Below, one piece after another: positions 52,840-64,000 of a DNA stretch of 64,000 nucleotides (within the stretch, counting starts at the first letter, position 1; every line of letters starts with the position of its first letter). A model generated the notes under the pieces. It searched no databases, was not told the origin of the DNA, and saw only the letters and a program-made list of their open reading frames with translations. A program made the translations under genes and the position numbers. Origin of the DNA: Xestospongia bergquistia (Eukaryota > Porifera > Demospongiae > Haplosclerida > Petrosiidae); contig OZ014414.1 in NCBI GenBank assembly GCA_963965975.1, positions 3,137,501-3,201,500 on the forward strand. Direction: 5' to 3'.

Positions 52840-55120
52840 AATATGAAATAGAAAAATATACAATTTAATATTAATCTATCAAAATGAGTTTTTCTTAGTT
52901 AAACAATATAAGTATAACCATGTATAGATAACTTAATAAGTGAAACTGTTCAAAAAACTTTTGATAATTAAATATGAAATACAAACACAATGTTAATAGT
53001 TGGTATTGTCCATGAACAGGAAGTCCATACATCAATGAGACATTGATACTATTCTTTAGACAATATATACTAAATTTTAGAGCCTAACAGTATTAATTTA
53101 TATTGGAGTATGCACTTCCTGTGCCTTACATTCTCAATTACACTTTTAATATAAACAGTGAAAAAAGCCATTAAAAATATTTATCACAACACCAGAATAA
53201 AGTATAGAGACAGTTAACTTCATCAGATAAATCAGGTTCATGATGTAATCAATGATACAGCACTTGTAGGTTTGGATATATTTTTAGTACACTATAAAGG
53301 TATGGTACTTCCAAAACAAATATAGAATATCATGATAGATAGAACTCATGTGATTTATAGAGAACTAGATATCAGGCAAAGCTCCACTCTCTCTATTTTG
53401 TGAATTATAAAAGTTAATATTACACTGAGATACAAGTGACAGGTAGCTATAAGGTTCAGATAATAGATGACAACAATCTATGACCAAAGAATTAACTGGT
53501 AAAATAATACAAGTTATTTTTTAAAACAAGCTTGTTAGACTCCTTGACTTGATTTATTAATGTGCTATGATGTTATTATGATATCATAATGTTACATACT
53601 AAGTAGAAAAAAGTAACAAAGTGCCCAAAGTAAGTTATATTTGTTTGTTAACAGTGATATTGATCTAGGTAGGTACAACCTGACTTGATGAACATTAGCA
53701 AATCAAACAAATTATAATTACAAACTATTTCTATAATTATTATAATTTCATTCTTTACACAGTTGTAAAGATGGGAGATTTGGTAGCAGTATATACATTA
53801 GGTATGATACATGGTTATACTAATATATGTGGTTGTGTGTATATATATATATATATATATATTGCTATATAAATGTTCAAAGAAAACTACCTTGAAGCTT
53901 CAAGCATTCAAAAATTAATTAGTTAGACAAATGATTATAGCTGTATAAAAACATTTTCATTAAAAATTCGTTTTTGTTTTAATTATCCACACAGTAAACT
54001 GACAATTGATTATGTTCATGTAATTAGTCAAACAGAGTTGGCTAGAATCTGTGGTTTGTGACATGCATCATCTACTGGGAGAATTGTCGATACTTACAAA
54101 TGCATTTACAGTAATTATAATTTCTGAAATGTATAAGAACTGAACTGATTCTTAAAAAATGAATCTTATGAATCTTCAATGAATATTATAGAATGTTAAA
54201 TAAACTTTAATAAGTGTAAATGTCTTGTTGTTATAAAAATGGATACATGCTAATGATTTAGTTTGCTAGAAAATAATCTCTAACTCTCATAAAATGGACA
54301 ATGTACGTGTGACTGGGAAAGCATACAAGATACAAGATTTTCCTTCGTTAATAATGTACTATGCCATCAAAAATAATTCATACAGAACAAAAGCCAATAA
54401 TAAGTTTAATTTATTCATTACCATTTCTTTTATAAACCCTATCTCTTAGCCTTACCCTATAATTTAAGTTGAACTTAAGGCTGTCTGTAATGACTATTGC
54501 TTGTGTTTTGAGTGTTTGATAATTGTATGATTATGTGTATATTCAGGATGACTTTACATGTGAAACTAACTTCTTACATATAATATTATGTTTTGTGATG
54601 ATCATTCATATCAATATTATTAATTAATGTTATAATGTGTGAGACAACTTCTTACTGAAAGCAAAATATACAACAATGAACTTGTTATATTGTAAGTCGT
54701 GTGGCTAAAAAAAACAATAATAGACTGCCTGTGCTTGCTAGCTGCCTGTATCTATGCTTTCACATTGTAAATCGCCAATTGGTCCTATATGGACCCAATT
54801 CACACAACTATTTTTTCGGCAAATTTTTGTCCAAATGACTAAATGTTTAATTATTTCATAGTGTAATTAATTACTTCATAATTGGTAAGCTTCTAAATAT
54901 GATTATAAGCTGGTTTTTCTAATACTTTAGAATTGGACTCATCATCTTTAATGAAGCTAACAGATCCTGCTATTATTTATTTATGAGTTGAAACATGCTA
55001 TCATGTGCATGTTTTAGGTTGTCCTAAGGTTACGTAGGATATTGGCTATGATAATGTTTGATTTGAAGCAATATATGAAATGTCACATTTATTATTATCT
55101 TAAGTTGGCTTTATCAATTA
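52840..55120 (-). other. Long intron-like stretch of gene C
   Basis: No exon recognised. Holds a TA microsatellite at about 53840-53862. In gene D the ZU5 and following exons occupy the comparable position; they are absent here. Confidence 0.45.
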
Positions 55121-55206
55121 CTAACTAAAAGTAGTAGTAGTAGTAGTAGTAGTAGATTTCCTTTTTGATGATAGCATTTCCTCCATCTGGTTGGGTTCTT
55201 TACGAC
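55121..55206 (-). pseudogene. Terminal cassette exon ex4 with expanded ACT tract, gene C
   Basis: Phase 1 entry, GRKEPNQMEEMLSSKRKS followed by nine or so Thr codons (an ACT trinucleotide run) and then FS and TAG. The shared SSQQL ending has been destroyed near the expansion. Homologous to 30807-30898 and 11787-11878. Confidence 0.55.
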
Positions 55207-55539
55207 CTATAACAAAAAAGAACATCATCGTAAACTAAATTCCTGCTAGATGATATTATAATAAAAATTTCAAATACTATGATTTGTGTTAAAGGTATAG
55301 GGTAAGTTGTACTTGTAACAGTGTTATACACATTGTTAACATAGTATACAATAATTAAGTTAATACAATGTACGTAGAAATTGATTATAACTATTGTATA
55401 CCACTATTTCTCTCTTTCTTGGCTAACATGACAATAAATCAGTAAAGTATCTTTATTACATGTCACTAAATTAGACCATATCTTTATGTGTTTGTGGTAT
55501 TCTTTTAGGTAATGAAGGTTTCATTGTGTGAGATGTTTC

Positions 55540-55708
55540 TTTTTTTTCCTGTAAGGTCTCCTACTAGCTGGTTTCTTACCAAATCTACTTGATACATCAT
55601 ATGACTCTAAGTCACTGTCAGATGATACAGAATGAATTATTTCATTCTTAGAAGGTATATCTTCATCAGACTCTGATACATTTGGTTGCGCTCTCTTATA
55701 TTTTTTTC
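55540..55708 (-). CDS. Cassette exon ex3, gene C copy 2
   Basis: After ATTACAG, phase 1, it encodes KKYKRAQPNVSESDEDIPSK, then a Ser/Asp run (SSDSDLESYDVSSRF) and GKKPASRRPYRKK. Related to 30329-30538. The frame meets a stop soon after (near 55520), unless a GTAAGA donor after the Ser run is used. Confidence 0.5.
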
Positions 55709-56274
55709 CTGTAATAATTTTAAGAAACCTTACTATTTAGAATAGTAGAAATCATTATAGCATCAATAATTTATATTTTACTTGTACAATATAGATTAGC
55801 TTGTATACCTGATAATCTTTGCAAACTTGACATTAGGAAGTACATGTAACATTTACGAAAGTTTGTGTATGTATGTACTTAGTCATTGTTTGGGATATGT
55901 ATATATAAATTTAGTGTCTACTTGATCATATCATTGGTTAGCGTTACCATATCAAGATATGATCACAAGCTTTTTTAATGCTGTGCCAACTTTAGAAGGG
56001 GATTCACATACTCCTTATCCTTAGTGAGACTAGGGGCTCTCCCTATTAGTTGTTTATGAGTTGACACATGATATCATTTGCTAAGCAGTCCTAAGGCTAT
56101 GTTATAGGACTTGGAAATACTTAAACATAGTGTTTAAAAACCAGTATTATTGTTACAATTGAGATTGAAAACAATTTATGAAAACAATATGTGTACTACT
56201 ATAATTGGCTTTGATATGAATGAGATACAGTTGAAATTATTAATAATATAGTTAATTTCAATTACTGATTTGAA

Positions 56275-56335
56275 GAAGCAGTATGTTTCCTTTTTGGTGG
56301 TGGCATTTCCTTCATCTGGTAGGGCCATTTATAAC
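56275..56335 (-). CDS. Terminal cassette exon ex4, gene C copy 1
   Basis: After TTGTAG, phase 1, encoding GYKWPYQMKEMPPPKRKHTA then SSNQ and TAA. Same exon type as 11787-11878 and 30807-30898, slightly shortened. Confidence 0.5.
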
Positions 56336-56494
56336 CTACAAAAAATAACATGACAAACTAAATTGCTAATGGATCATATTAAAAATTGTTAATATAAATT
56401 ATCAATAGTAGGATTTGTTTTATAAGTTAATGTAAGTTGCATTTGAAACAGAGTTAAAAACTTTGTGAACATGTTATACAACGATCAAGTTAAT

Positions 56495-56701
56495 ACAATG
56501 TCATTTTTGTGAGATATCCTTTTGTTATGTGAAGTCTCCCATGATCTGGTTCCTTACCATGTCTACTTGATACATCATATGACTCTAAGGCACTGTCAGA
56601 TGATATGTAATGAGGTATTCTTTTCCTAAGAGGTATATCTTCGGCAGACTCTAATTGATCAGAATGCAATTCATCTAATCTCAGTCTCTTCTGTTTCTTT
56701 C
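56495..56701 (-). CDS. Cassette exon ex3, gene C copy 1
   Basis: After TTTACAG, phase 1, open for about 69 codons: KKQKRLRLDELHSDQLESAE, DIPLRKRIPHYISSDSALES, YDVSSRHGKEPDHGR and TKGYLTKMTL. It keeps the KRLR, SDS-LESY and KEP-GR landmarks of the family. The 3' boundary is not certain. Confidence 0.5.
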
Positions 56702-57127
56702 CTGTAAAATATTAAATAAACATTATTCTTTGGACTTAGTGGTTTTAACAAAATATAATATTTGTACTATTCCTAGTATAAGCATATACATATATACATA
56801 GTGTGTAATATCATTTCATCGAGTCTATGCTTTATGAACATTTTAAATATCTATGATATCATTTCTTCGATGTTATATTATCAGTATGTTTTGGTATTAT
56901 ACCTAAACATATATACAAATAATCTATTATAGAAAAACCAAAAAGCAGTTGAAACATGACATTTAGTCATATAGTTTGAACTAGTCATTTTGCTATTTAG
57001 ACATGTAACATTTAGCTTGGGTTGTTTCCAGTAATTACAAAAGTTTATAAGCTCCATGTTTGTTGTTTTGTTCCCAGTCACTTTAGAGCTTGCTATAAAT
57101 ATCATTAATCCAAACATGTAAACTCAC

Positions 57128-57351
57128 TTTTGTTTATCTCCCTTATTTATCTGATTCAATAAACTATATCTATAAATTAGTCCTTTATATATACCACTGT
57201 GATAATATACTTGTTGATATATTAGGTTGATTTCTATGTGTATATATATTGATAGAATTATAGCACAGACTATTATTATGTCTGCTAATAACAAAAAAAG
57301 TTTAGTGGATTTTTTTATATTTTGAAAGCAATTATACAAACAAATTAACAA
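57128..57351 (-). CDS. Possible transmembrane exon, gene C
   Basis: Open frame with a hydrophobic core (KLFLLLADIIIVCAIILSIY) and an ending KGDKQK before GTGAGT. By position (after the linker exon) it corresponds to the TM exons of genes A and B, but the start does not show the xWQLL motif and the donor phase differs, so it may be decayed. Confidence 0.35.
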
Positions 57352-57522
57352 TCATTCCAACCATAGCTTAAGTCAGTTTTTAAGCCATTAATATATAGCG
57401 CCTGACTTCTCAGGATATTGATAATATCAACCATTAATACACCATAATATTATAATAGTGGATGGAAAAATACAAATGTACACTACAGGCTAATTTAGTT
57501 GAAGAAATGTTTATTGACATAC

Positions 57523-57567
57523 CAAATAGATTATGATCTTGGTTAACAGGATGAGGAGGCGAAACAA
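57523..57567 (-). CDS. Linker exon (QDHNLFG variant), gene C
   Basis: A 45-nt exon, acceptor CTGTAG, donor GTATGT, phase 1 to phase 1, encoding VVSPPHPVNQDHNLFG. Related to the QDPKPVG linkers of genes A and B; it follows the COR-like exon as in gene A. Confidence 0.55.
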
Positions 57568-57943
57568 CTACAGAGAGATAAAGGATACAATTTAAAAATA
57601 AAAGATTTAATTAGTCACACAAATCAGTGTACTGTTGGTTGACATATATGTCAGCTGTTCAAGTTGCAATTTTATTTAATTTATCCTTTTATTTTTGCAT
57701 ACAATAATAAAATAAAATGAAAATGTCACTTGATAATATGTCATAGATTAAATTTTAATAACTAAGTGCTCCACTTAGCAATTTATAAATATGGCAAATT
57801 ATCTGATGCTGTTGTTTTTAATTGTGTGGATGTCTTTCACGCAAATGGAATGAAAATGAAGGGCAACATTTATTTTAAAATATTAAATACAATCAATATT
57901 CTTATTCTATTAACATGTATCATTACAATAAATCAAAACTCAC

Positions 57944-59987
57944 CATTCATGGAAAACCAAGGTTGCTGACGAGTTTTATTAATAACATTGGCAGTACTGC
58001 TTTCACAACAAACAAGCGTTTTCTTGTCATTCTTTAACTGACAAAAATGCTCTGTACTTTTATTTGAGCATGAGAAACAGAAAAAAAAATTCTTCAATAT
58101 TTCCTAGGTTAGCCATATATTGAAAGTTATTTATCACCTCACAAATTCCTGTATGTACAACATCACGTATAATACTACATCTTTTGCAAGGATCTGAATA
58201 ATATATTGCAATCCAACAAATGCCATCAACTAAAAGAACATCACCATAATCAGTGTGTAAAGTGATGATATTACGATAACGTGGTGTGGAGTTTAGAGGA
58301 CGTTTAAGATAAAAGGCAAGCTTATTTTCAGGATATAAAAGATTGACAACTAATGCAGGGAAGATACCTCGAGGAAATGGCTGCATATCCCAAGAAAGAA
58401 TTAGAGGATCAACGTGTTGCTTAAAAGCAGGTGGTATGGAGTCATAATTGGTGGAAGGTGTAGTAGGAAGGACAGTTGGAATAAAATATTTTTCCTCCTT
58501 GGGTAGATAGGCTATAATGAGTAAACTGGTCATTAAATGGAGAAAATTGTCTACAGTAAAGTCATGAGAGAATCTATTAAATAGGGGTAAAGACAATAAA
58601 TCTTTTGTAAAACATCCTTCGTCTTTGAGCTCCCTATAAACTCTTGGTACGATGTTCATGTCTTTTATACAATGAAATTTGAAATAATCAACTGTTTCAG
58701 GAAAAGAGAGGCTGATCAAATCAGAGAGTATATCAAATAACGGTTGTGAATGAAGAAACACTACATTAGGTAAGATATCAGGAAAGTAGAGGAAGACAGT
58801 CAAATTATGGTAGTACATTAAAGCTGCTTCAACATCATCACTTTTCATTTCTAAGCTTTTGCCAATATCTTGGCATTTAGATTTTCTCACAATAAATATA
58901 TTGGATTGACAAAACTTCTGGTCTAATTCTAACTGAAACAAAAACCATCGGATAGGAATTTCTGCTTTTAGGGAAAAAGCACATATTTGTGAACGTATCT
59001 CATCAGCAATTTCTTTCTTGTGGTTGTCTCTAGCAATAGCATTGACAGGAAAGATTACTGTATTTCCTTTTTCACCATACAGAATTGCTTGATCTTTTAG
59101 ATTTAATTCTTCTAATTTTTAACAAAAAATAGAATTTTTCATTATCAATGATTCACCAGAATAACCAGGCATCAGCACTTTATCATAATATGTCCCTAGT
59201 ACTATACAGTGTGGCTTTTGAGCATTATTTTCATTATTCGCACTTTCAGAGATTACTGGAGGAATAACTGAAGTTATTGAACGAAATGAAGCTTGAAGAA
59301 GCTGTAGATTTGTAATCTGCCTTTCCATTGGCTCACTAATTTGATTTCCTTGAACACTGAAGAAAAACGTAGCTTTATCATTACGTCATTCATCCAGTTT
59401 GTGTGTATAAATATTGACTGAGTTATATCGTAACAGGGCTGGAGAAATATCTATAAAAGCAGCCTGACCTCCAGTATCAATACCATATATCCAATGAGCT
59501 TTATAAAGCTCTTTTGACTCCTGAACATGAGGTAAAAGTTCAATAATTTGCTGAGATACATTAGACTTTGTTCTATCTTCTATTGTGGCTGTTGGTTTAG
59601 AGTTATTTGTGTCTATGTCTTGTAATGGCTGATGTGACTCAGTTGCCACTGGGTGTTCAATTGATTGCTGACTTTCTAACTCAGGAGATATCTCCATGTG
59701 GTTTTTAATATTTCCAGCAATTATTTCCTTTACTTTGTCAGGCTCCACCTTCATCCATAATAAATTATGATCAACTCCTTTGATGGCTGTTGTGACATGT
59801 GCTGGATGTGGGACAACTACATTAGTACTGTTATGTACATTGTCATTATCACTTGGTTCATCATTATATAGTAACTTTAGAAAAGATGATTTACCAGTTC
59901 TAGGTGCACCAGATATTGAAAACTTGGAGAATTCAGCAATTACAAAACCCATCTTCATAGCTTTGTCCAGTAACACATCATTGCCAT
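57944..59987 (-). pseudogene. P-loop GTPase plus COR-like exon (Roc/COR-like), gene C
   Basis: One 2.04-kb exon from TTGCTAG to GTGAGT. Motifs in order: Walker A GAPRTGKSS (59882-59908), a long acidic insert, switch-type IDTGGQAAFIDIS (about 59464), G4-like LGTYYDK (about 59190), then a COR-like region (QILYGEKGNTVIFPVNA segment, VDYFKFHCIK, LPLFNRFSHDFTVDNFLHLM, FPRGIFPALVVNLL, LLVDGICWIAIYYSD) and a C-terminal Cys cluster (CFSCSNKSTEHFC, LVCCESS) ending TRQQPWFSMNG. The DxxGQ and G4 match Ras/Roc-type GTPases. Frame breaks: TGA at 59386-59388 and TAA at 59119-59121, both strictly in frame, and a T-run frameshift near 58080. The assignment to Roc/COR is by motif order. Confidence 0.65.
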
Positions 59988-60694
59988 CTAGCAAACAAAA
60001 ATTATTTTATTTCCACCATAATTTGATTTTTGGCTTAACTGGCTTTCTTCTTATGTGTGGTTCAAAATATATTATACTACTAAACTTGACAGATTTATTT
60101 CAATAAAGTGATAACATTTAATAAATATTAATAGAATAGATTAGGTAGGATTTTTTGTCAATGACATTGTTAACAAAACCTGTTGTAAAGAGGTTCTAGT
60201 GATAAACATAATAATATATATGGTACATGGGAACAATTAGGCTGCAATATAAACGTAATTTGTAAATCTTATAATAAACTATGCCAATAAATACATGTAC
60301 CTATATATTATTGTCAACTTTATTATCAAAAACTAGTGCTATTGGTATCCAGGAATGTTGTAGACCAGAAATCCAACATAAGTAAAAGGTGTTTTTTTCG
60401 CATTCCACCATGACTGATGTCACACATTTTTGCATATTATTAATGAAATCTAGCACAAATATTCTCCAGCTTCAGCAGAAAAATTCAGAAACTTTCAAAA
60501 ATACCTTTATTGGAAAAAGTAGGCTAGATCAAGAATAGACAGTAACAATAAATCATGAAAACTTCAGTATCACTCCAAAAAAACTTTGAACTATAACACA
60601 ACACCCAAGTTTGGCTGATGACATAGTCATTAAATGGAATTCCACTAAGTCACAGTTATTCTCAATTTGAACAGATAATATTTAGATAACTTAC
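59988..60694 (-). other. Intron between linker and GTPase exons, gene C
   Basis: AT-rich sequence with no other exon recognised. Confidence 0.4.
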
Positions 60695-60748
60695 CTGTTT
60701 GAGACTTTCTAGGATCTTGATCAAGCTCAGAATTAGGTAATATAACAT
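60695..60748 (-). CDS. Linker exon upstream of the GTPase exon, gene C
   Basis: A 54-nt exon, acceptor CATCTAAAT region (TTTAG), donor GTAAGT, phase 1 to phase 1, encoding DVILPNSELDQDPRKSQTG. It shares the QDP core with the other linkers and precedes the P-loop exon. Confidence 0.5.
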
Positions 60749-62299
60749 CTAAATAACGAATTATAACAAACTATAATGATCAATATTACTTAAAATATTT
60801 GGCATGTTCCTATCTAGTACTGTCACATCCATTCCTAGAATACCTCAACTAGAGGATAATTTACATGGAAATAATGGGGATGATTCTAATATCCTTAAAA
60901 GCTCTGGTATGTATATGATGGGATAGTCCTGAAATACTCAACAAAAAGACCTAAAGATAAATCCTAAAAGGAATCCTGGTAGATCCTGTGATTGTCCAAT
61001 ATTATACTTGTCACCATATATATCCTCATACCCTGCAGTTATCCTGATACTTAATATCTTTGGAATCCTTGTACATCCCAAGATTGTCCAACAAACCACT
61101 ACATATGTACATTCATAGAATTGTCCACAGTTTGTCTCATACCCTAACATTTAATATGTGGCACATCGTGAACTCATTCATTATCAATTATACTAAGATA
61201 CCAAAACAATCCATCAATATTGAACCTTCTAGTATCTACCTTTATGACAAAGTCTTCAAATTAATTCCTAACAGGTGTGTGACCAAGGCGACTATATTCT
61301 ATCAAATTTTGTGGTACAATAATATTCAGACATGTTCATTATGACATCTTGTGATTAGGCATAAACATCAAATGAAACAACTTGTAAAATGTCACATGCT
61401 ACCATTGAAATGTTTACAAGGGAGTATGAGAATAATAATAATTATTTGTTAATGATGTTATCGGTGATGGTCCTGGTAGAGTTACTCATACACTAAGCGT
61501 TTGCTCTTAGACTAGTGACAATAGTAAGAATCCAGTAAAACACATGCATTATGAGTGCTCGCTTTTTGTTAAACACACACATTATACCTCTTAGCAGTTA
61601 TAATGATACATAGATATACACACCAATTCTAAGCATATGATTATAGGAATATCTTTTAAGATTATTTTGATTGTTCTTTTACTATACAAGGGACTGACTT
61701 ATAGTTAACTTTTAACACTAGAGAATTGGCAGAGGCTATGCAATTGGTTAAAAACATTCTCAAGTAACTGAACTCAGAAGCATTATTCAGCCAAACTCAA
61801 TTCTAAACGATAGTGGTTGAAGTACTAATATTCAATTTTGCTATGTGCATCAGTTGTTATTGTATGATGATTAATTTTATTGGTCACTCTCCAATTTGCA
61901 AACTACAATACAATAAATTGATGTCGACAAACATACTGGAATAGTTAGCATGTGGTCCAGAATAGTATCAATTCTGTCTGCATTCTCATTGAAACCAGTA
62001 CCATTTATTTCACCCTATCATAAAAAAGTGATTCAAAAACAATAATTTAATTATCTACTAACAGAATGGTCTTTTAATTCAACGGATATTATACGGTCTC
62101 TTCTGTTACTGCAAGTTCTAAGGTTACCTTTTGATGTTACCAGAGCCCTAATTGTCCATCTATTTGGAATGAATGTTCAATAATGTATTGATCACTATCA
62201 TAACAGACCTAGGATAGCTGCTATTAGTAAGTTAATGATCATCAATTAGGCCTACTAGATATGTTAATGATTAGCTATAAGGAAAGACTATCCTAATCA
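60749..62299. other. Upstream region of gene C, nothing recognised
   Basis: AT-rich. The only notable item is the repeat-like segment at about 62035-62160 shared with 50.4 kb. Small open frames (60938-61150 minus, 61060-61344 plus) show no domain. Confidence 0.35.
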
Positions 62300-62494
62300 T
62301 TATGTAACGACAACCTTACCTCCTTTGGTATGGCTTAAGACTAGAAATAGGAACGACTTGTTTAGACCAAGCGCCAGTAGCTGTGGGTAGAATAGCAGGC
62401 AAAGGCCCAGGAATGAGTTAGGTACAGCGTGTGATTGATCTAGCGGAGGACTTGCAATTCTTCCATCACCTAAACTAGATTGCATTTTAATCAA
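62300..62494 (-). other. Possible first exon of gene C
   Basis: A GC-richer minus frame: MQSSLGDGRIASPPLDQSH then NSFLGLCLLFYPQLLALGL, reaching a GGAG-GTAAGG donor near 62312 in phase 1, compatible with the linker exon at 60695-60748. It has a hydrophobic stretch that could be a signal anchor. There is no similarity support, so it is a guess. Confidence 0.25.
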
Positions 62495-64000
62495 TGGAAC
62501 GTATTTTACACTCTACACTGAGTTACAGCCTATACAACTAGTGAAGGGCTAGTTATTAAACTTCCACGCCCAGGAACGTGACTGAACAGGAAATCCAACA
62601 TGCAAGGAAATTTGAGTAACATATAACAATATCTAAAGAATATTAATACCAAAATCTTTAGGAAAAAAACAAGGTTTAGAAGGAATTTAAGGAAAAAGAA
62701 ATAAATAAATTGATGGATGGCTACTTATGTTATTAAATAAATTCTTACATTATAATATATGTTATCATAGGTTTACTTTATATCTGATGGTTGGATCAAA
62801 CGTGCAAAACCAAAATTTACAACATGCGAGAATGATTATGAAATAATATTTAAACATTACACACAGATTAGAGAGGTACGTTTTATTGATGTGAGCATGT
62901 ACACATGTATAATCAATTATTGTAGTGTTTAACATGTAGGATGGTTTGGGAAAATGGCCATTGGAGACTTCAAATCTTACTTTAGACAATTTTATAGGAT
63001 TTATTAATACCTAATTCTTACTTTATAAAAATACTAGATTAATCAGAAAACATCATTAAAGGAAAAAATTGTGAAAAGCCAACAGCAACAATTGTACCTA
63101 GCTATTATGATCAGATTATGATTTCAGAAGGTGTAACTCACCATATTTGATAATATTGTTAAGATTTTGACCACAAAACACACTATATAGCATTTCATCC
63201 CTACATAGGTAGTACATATAGTTTTAACTTGTCCATGAACAAAGATTATCACTTCACTAGGTAGCCTCTATATAGATGCTATTTTCTTAACACTAATGTT
63301 GGGAAATAGTTATTAATACAATATATTTATAGCTACCATTAACTTCTTAAAGAATATTACTGCCATAATGCAATTTTTAAAAATTAAAAATAAAAATAAC
63401 TGTATATATAGTTCATATAATGCTACAATTAGTGACTATACACCATACGACTTTGCTAAATTGAAGTTAGAATGCCTGAATGTGACTCTGCAGAAGTCCT
63501 TAAAAGAGCTTCCAAACTGCTATAATATGTCTCCATTATAGTGTTTATAGCAAGAGATGATTGAATTTTTTGATTACTAAGCCAGTTGGCAGTGACTTAT
63601 TTTTATTCATTGGTTACTTTTAATTGTTGAAAACAACAACATGTTATCTATAAACATGTGATCCTAAGCAACACTATGACTCCTAGTTTTTTTTTGTGTG
63701 CACCACTTAAAACAAAAATCAAAGTAGGTATGACTGACTAAAGCCAAAGAAATATTATTATAATTATTTATGACCACATAACAAATAAAATTACAATATA
63801 TGTTTTAGCAACTGCCAATACATATGACAACAATAGATTTCATTAGCTTCAACTTCAAGCACTTGATGTGACCTTGAAATACTCAAGTCTTCTTGCTAAT
63901 TTGCATGTCTGCCTTTAAGCCTTTTCTTAAACTTTTCATAGTCACCTCAAATGCATTTGCTAGTTTGCCATCAACTACAAATCTGTGTAGCTCTAGTTAA
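62495..64000. other. Right-hand flank, nothing recognised
   Basis: AT-rich sequence without a recognised exon, RNA gene or repeat. A minus frame at 62765-62989 has no domain. Confidence 0.35.

Noticed and set aside
62300-62494. First exon of gene C as a firm call
   Set aside because: Phase and donor fit, and GC content is raised, but with no homologue or promoter evidence it is kept only as a low-confidence note.

Overview
The window looks like metazoan, probably demosponge, genomic DNA; Amphimedon queenslandica is my best guess from memory and was not tested. It is about 70% A+T, has very short introns with GT/AG ends, and carries animal-type Death, ZU5, ankyrin and Roc/COR-like modules. 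There are no operons. Coding potential is broken into many small exons, so most long open frames are shadows or exon read-throughs.

Four clusters of receptor-like exons make up the host content. Gene A (minus, about 6497 to beyond the left edge) has an unnamed N-terminal module, a coiled-coil linker, a Cys-rich exon, a QDPKPVG linker and two transmembrane (TM) exons. Gene B (minus, about 24.6 to 11.8 kb) is a scattered, decayed relative: COR-like Cys-rich fragments in duplicated DNA, a QDPKPVG linker, at least four TM exons, two ankyrin exons and a terminal exon. Gene C (minus, about 60.7 to 51.1 kb) has a linker, a large P-loop GTPase/COR-like exon with two in-frame stops and a frameshift, another linker, basic/acidic cassette exons, a Death-domain exon and a Death remnant. 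Gene D (plus, 29132 to 37877) is the best preserved: a hydrophobic leader ending in a canonical 2A motif, Death, linker cassettes, ZU5, a Gly-rich membrane-like segment, unidentified exons and a second Death domain. Most of these exons begin and end in phase 1, so they can be duplicated, skipped or shuffled without breaking frame.

Mobile DNA fills much of the rest: a decayed Harbinger transposase (8.0-9.1 kb), a piggyBac element (26.2-29.06 kb) whose right end abuts the 5' end of gene D, two piggyBac-type MITEs in opposite orientation (9.4 and 45.8 kb), a MULE-like fragment (39.4 kb), a LINE 3' tail, and a pogo/Tigger-like transposase (42.3-43.7 kb). The pogo-like transposase is followed by a tandem array of exon-like 66-nt units and an ING-type PHD finger. 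Also present are a ~140-bp satellite (14.6-16.64 kb), a 0.6 + 1.2 kb segmental duplication (20.4-25.5 kb), and several perfect palindromes (12.8, 39.2, 47.8 kb).

The genes together suggest a cluster of innate-immunity-type signalling proteins (Death-fold adaptors, Roc/COR GTPase-like switches, TM anchors) being duplicated and degraded. All domain names come from reading motifs; no search was run. Exon joins are inferred from splice consensus and phase and need RNA evidence.
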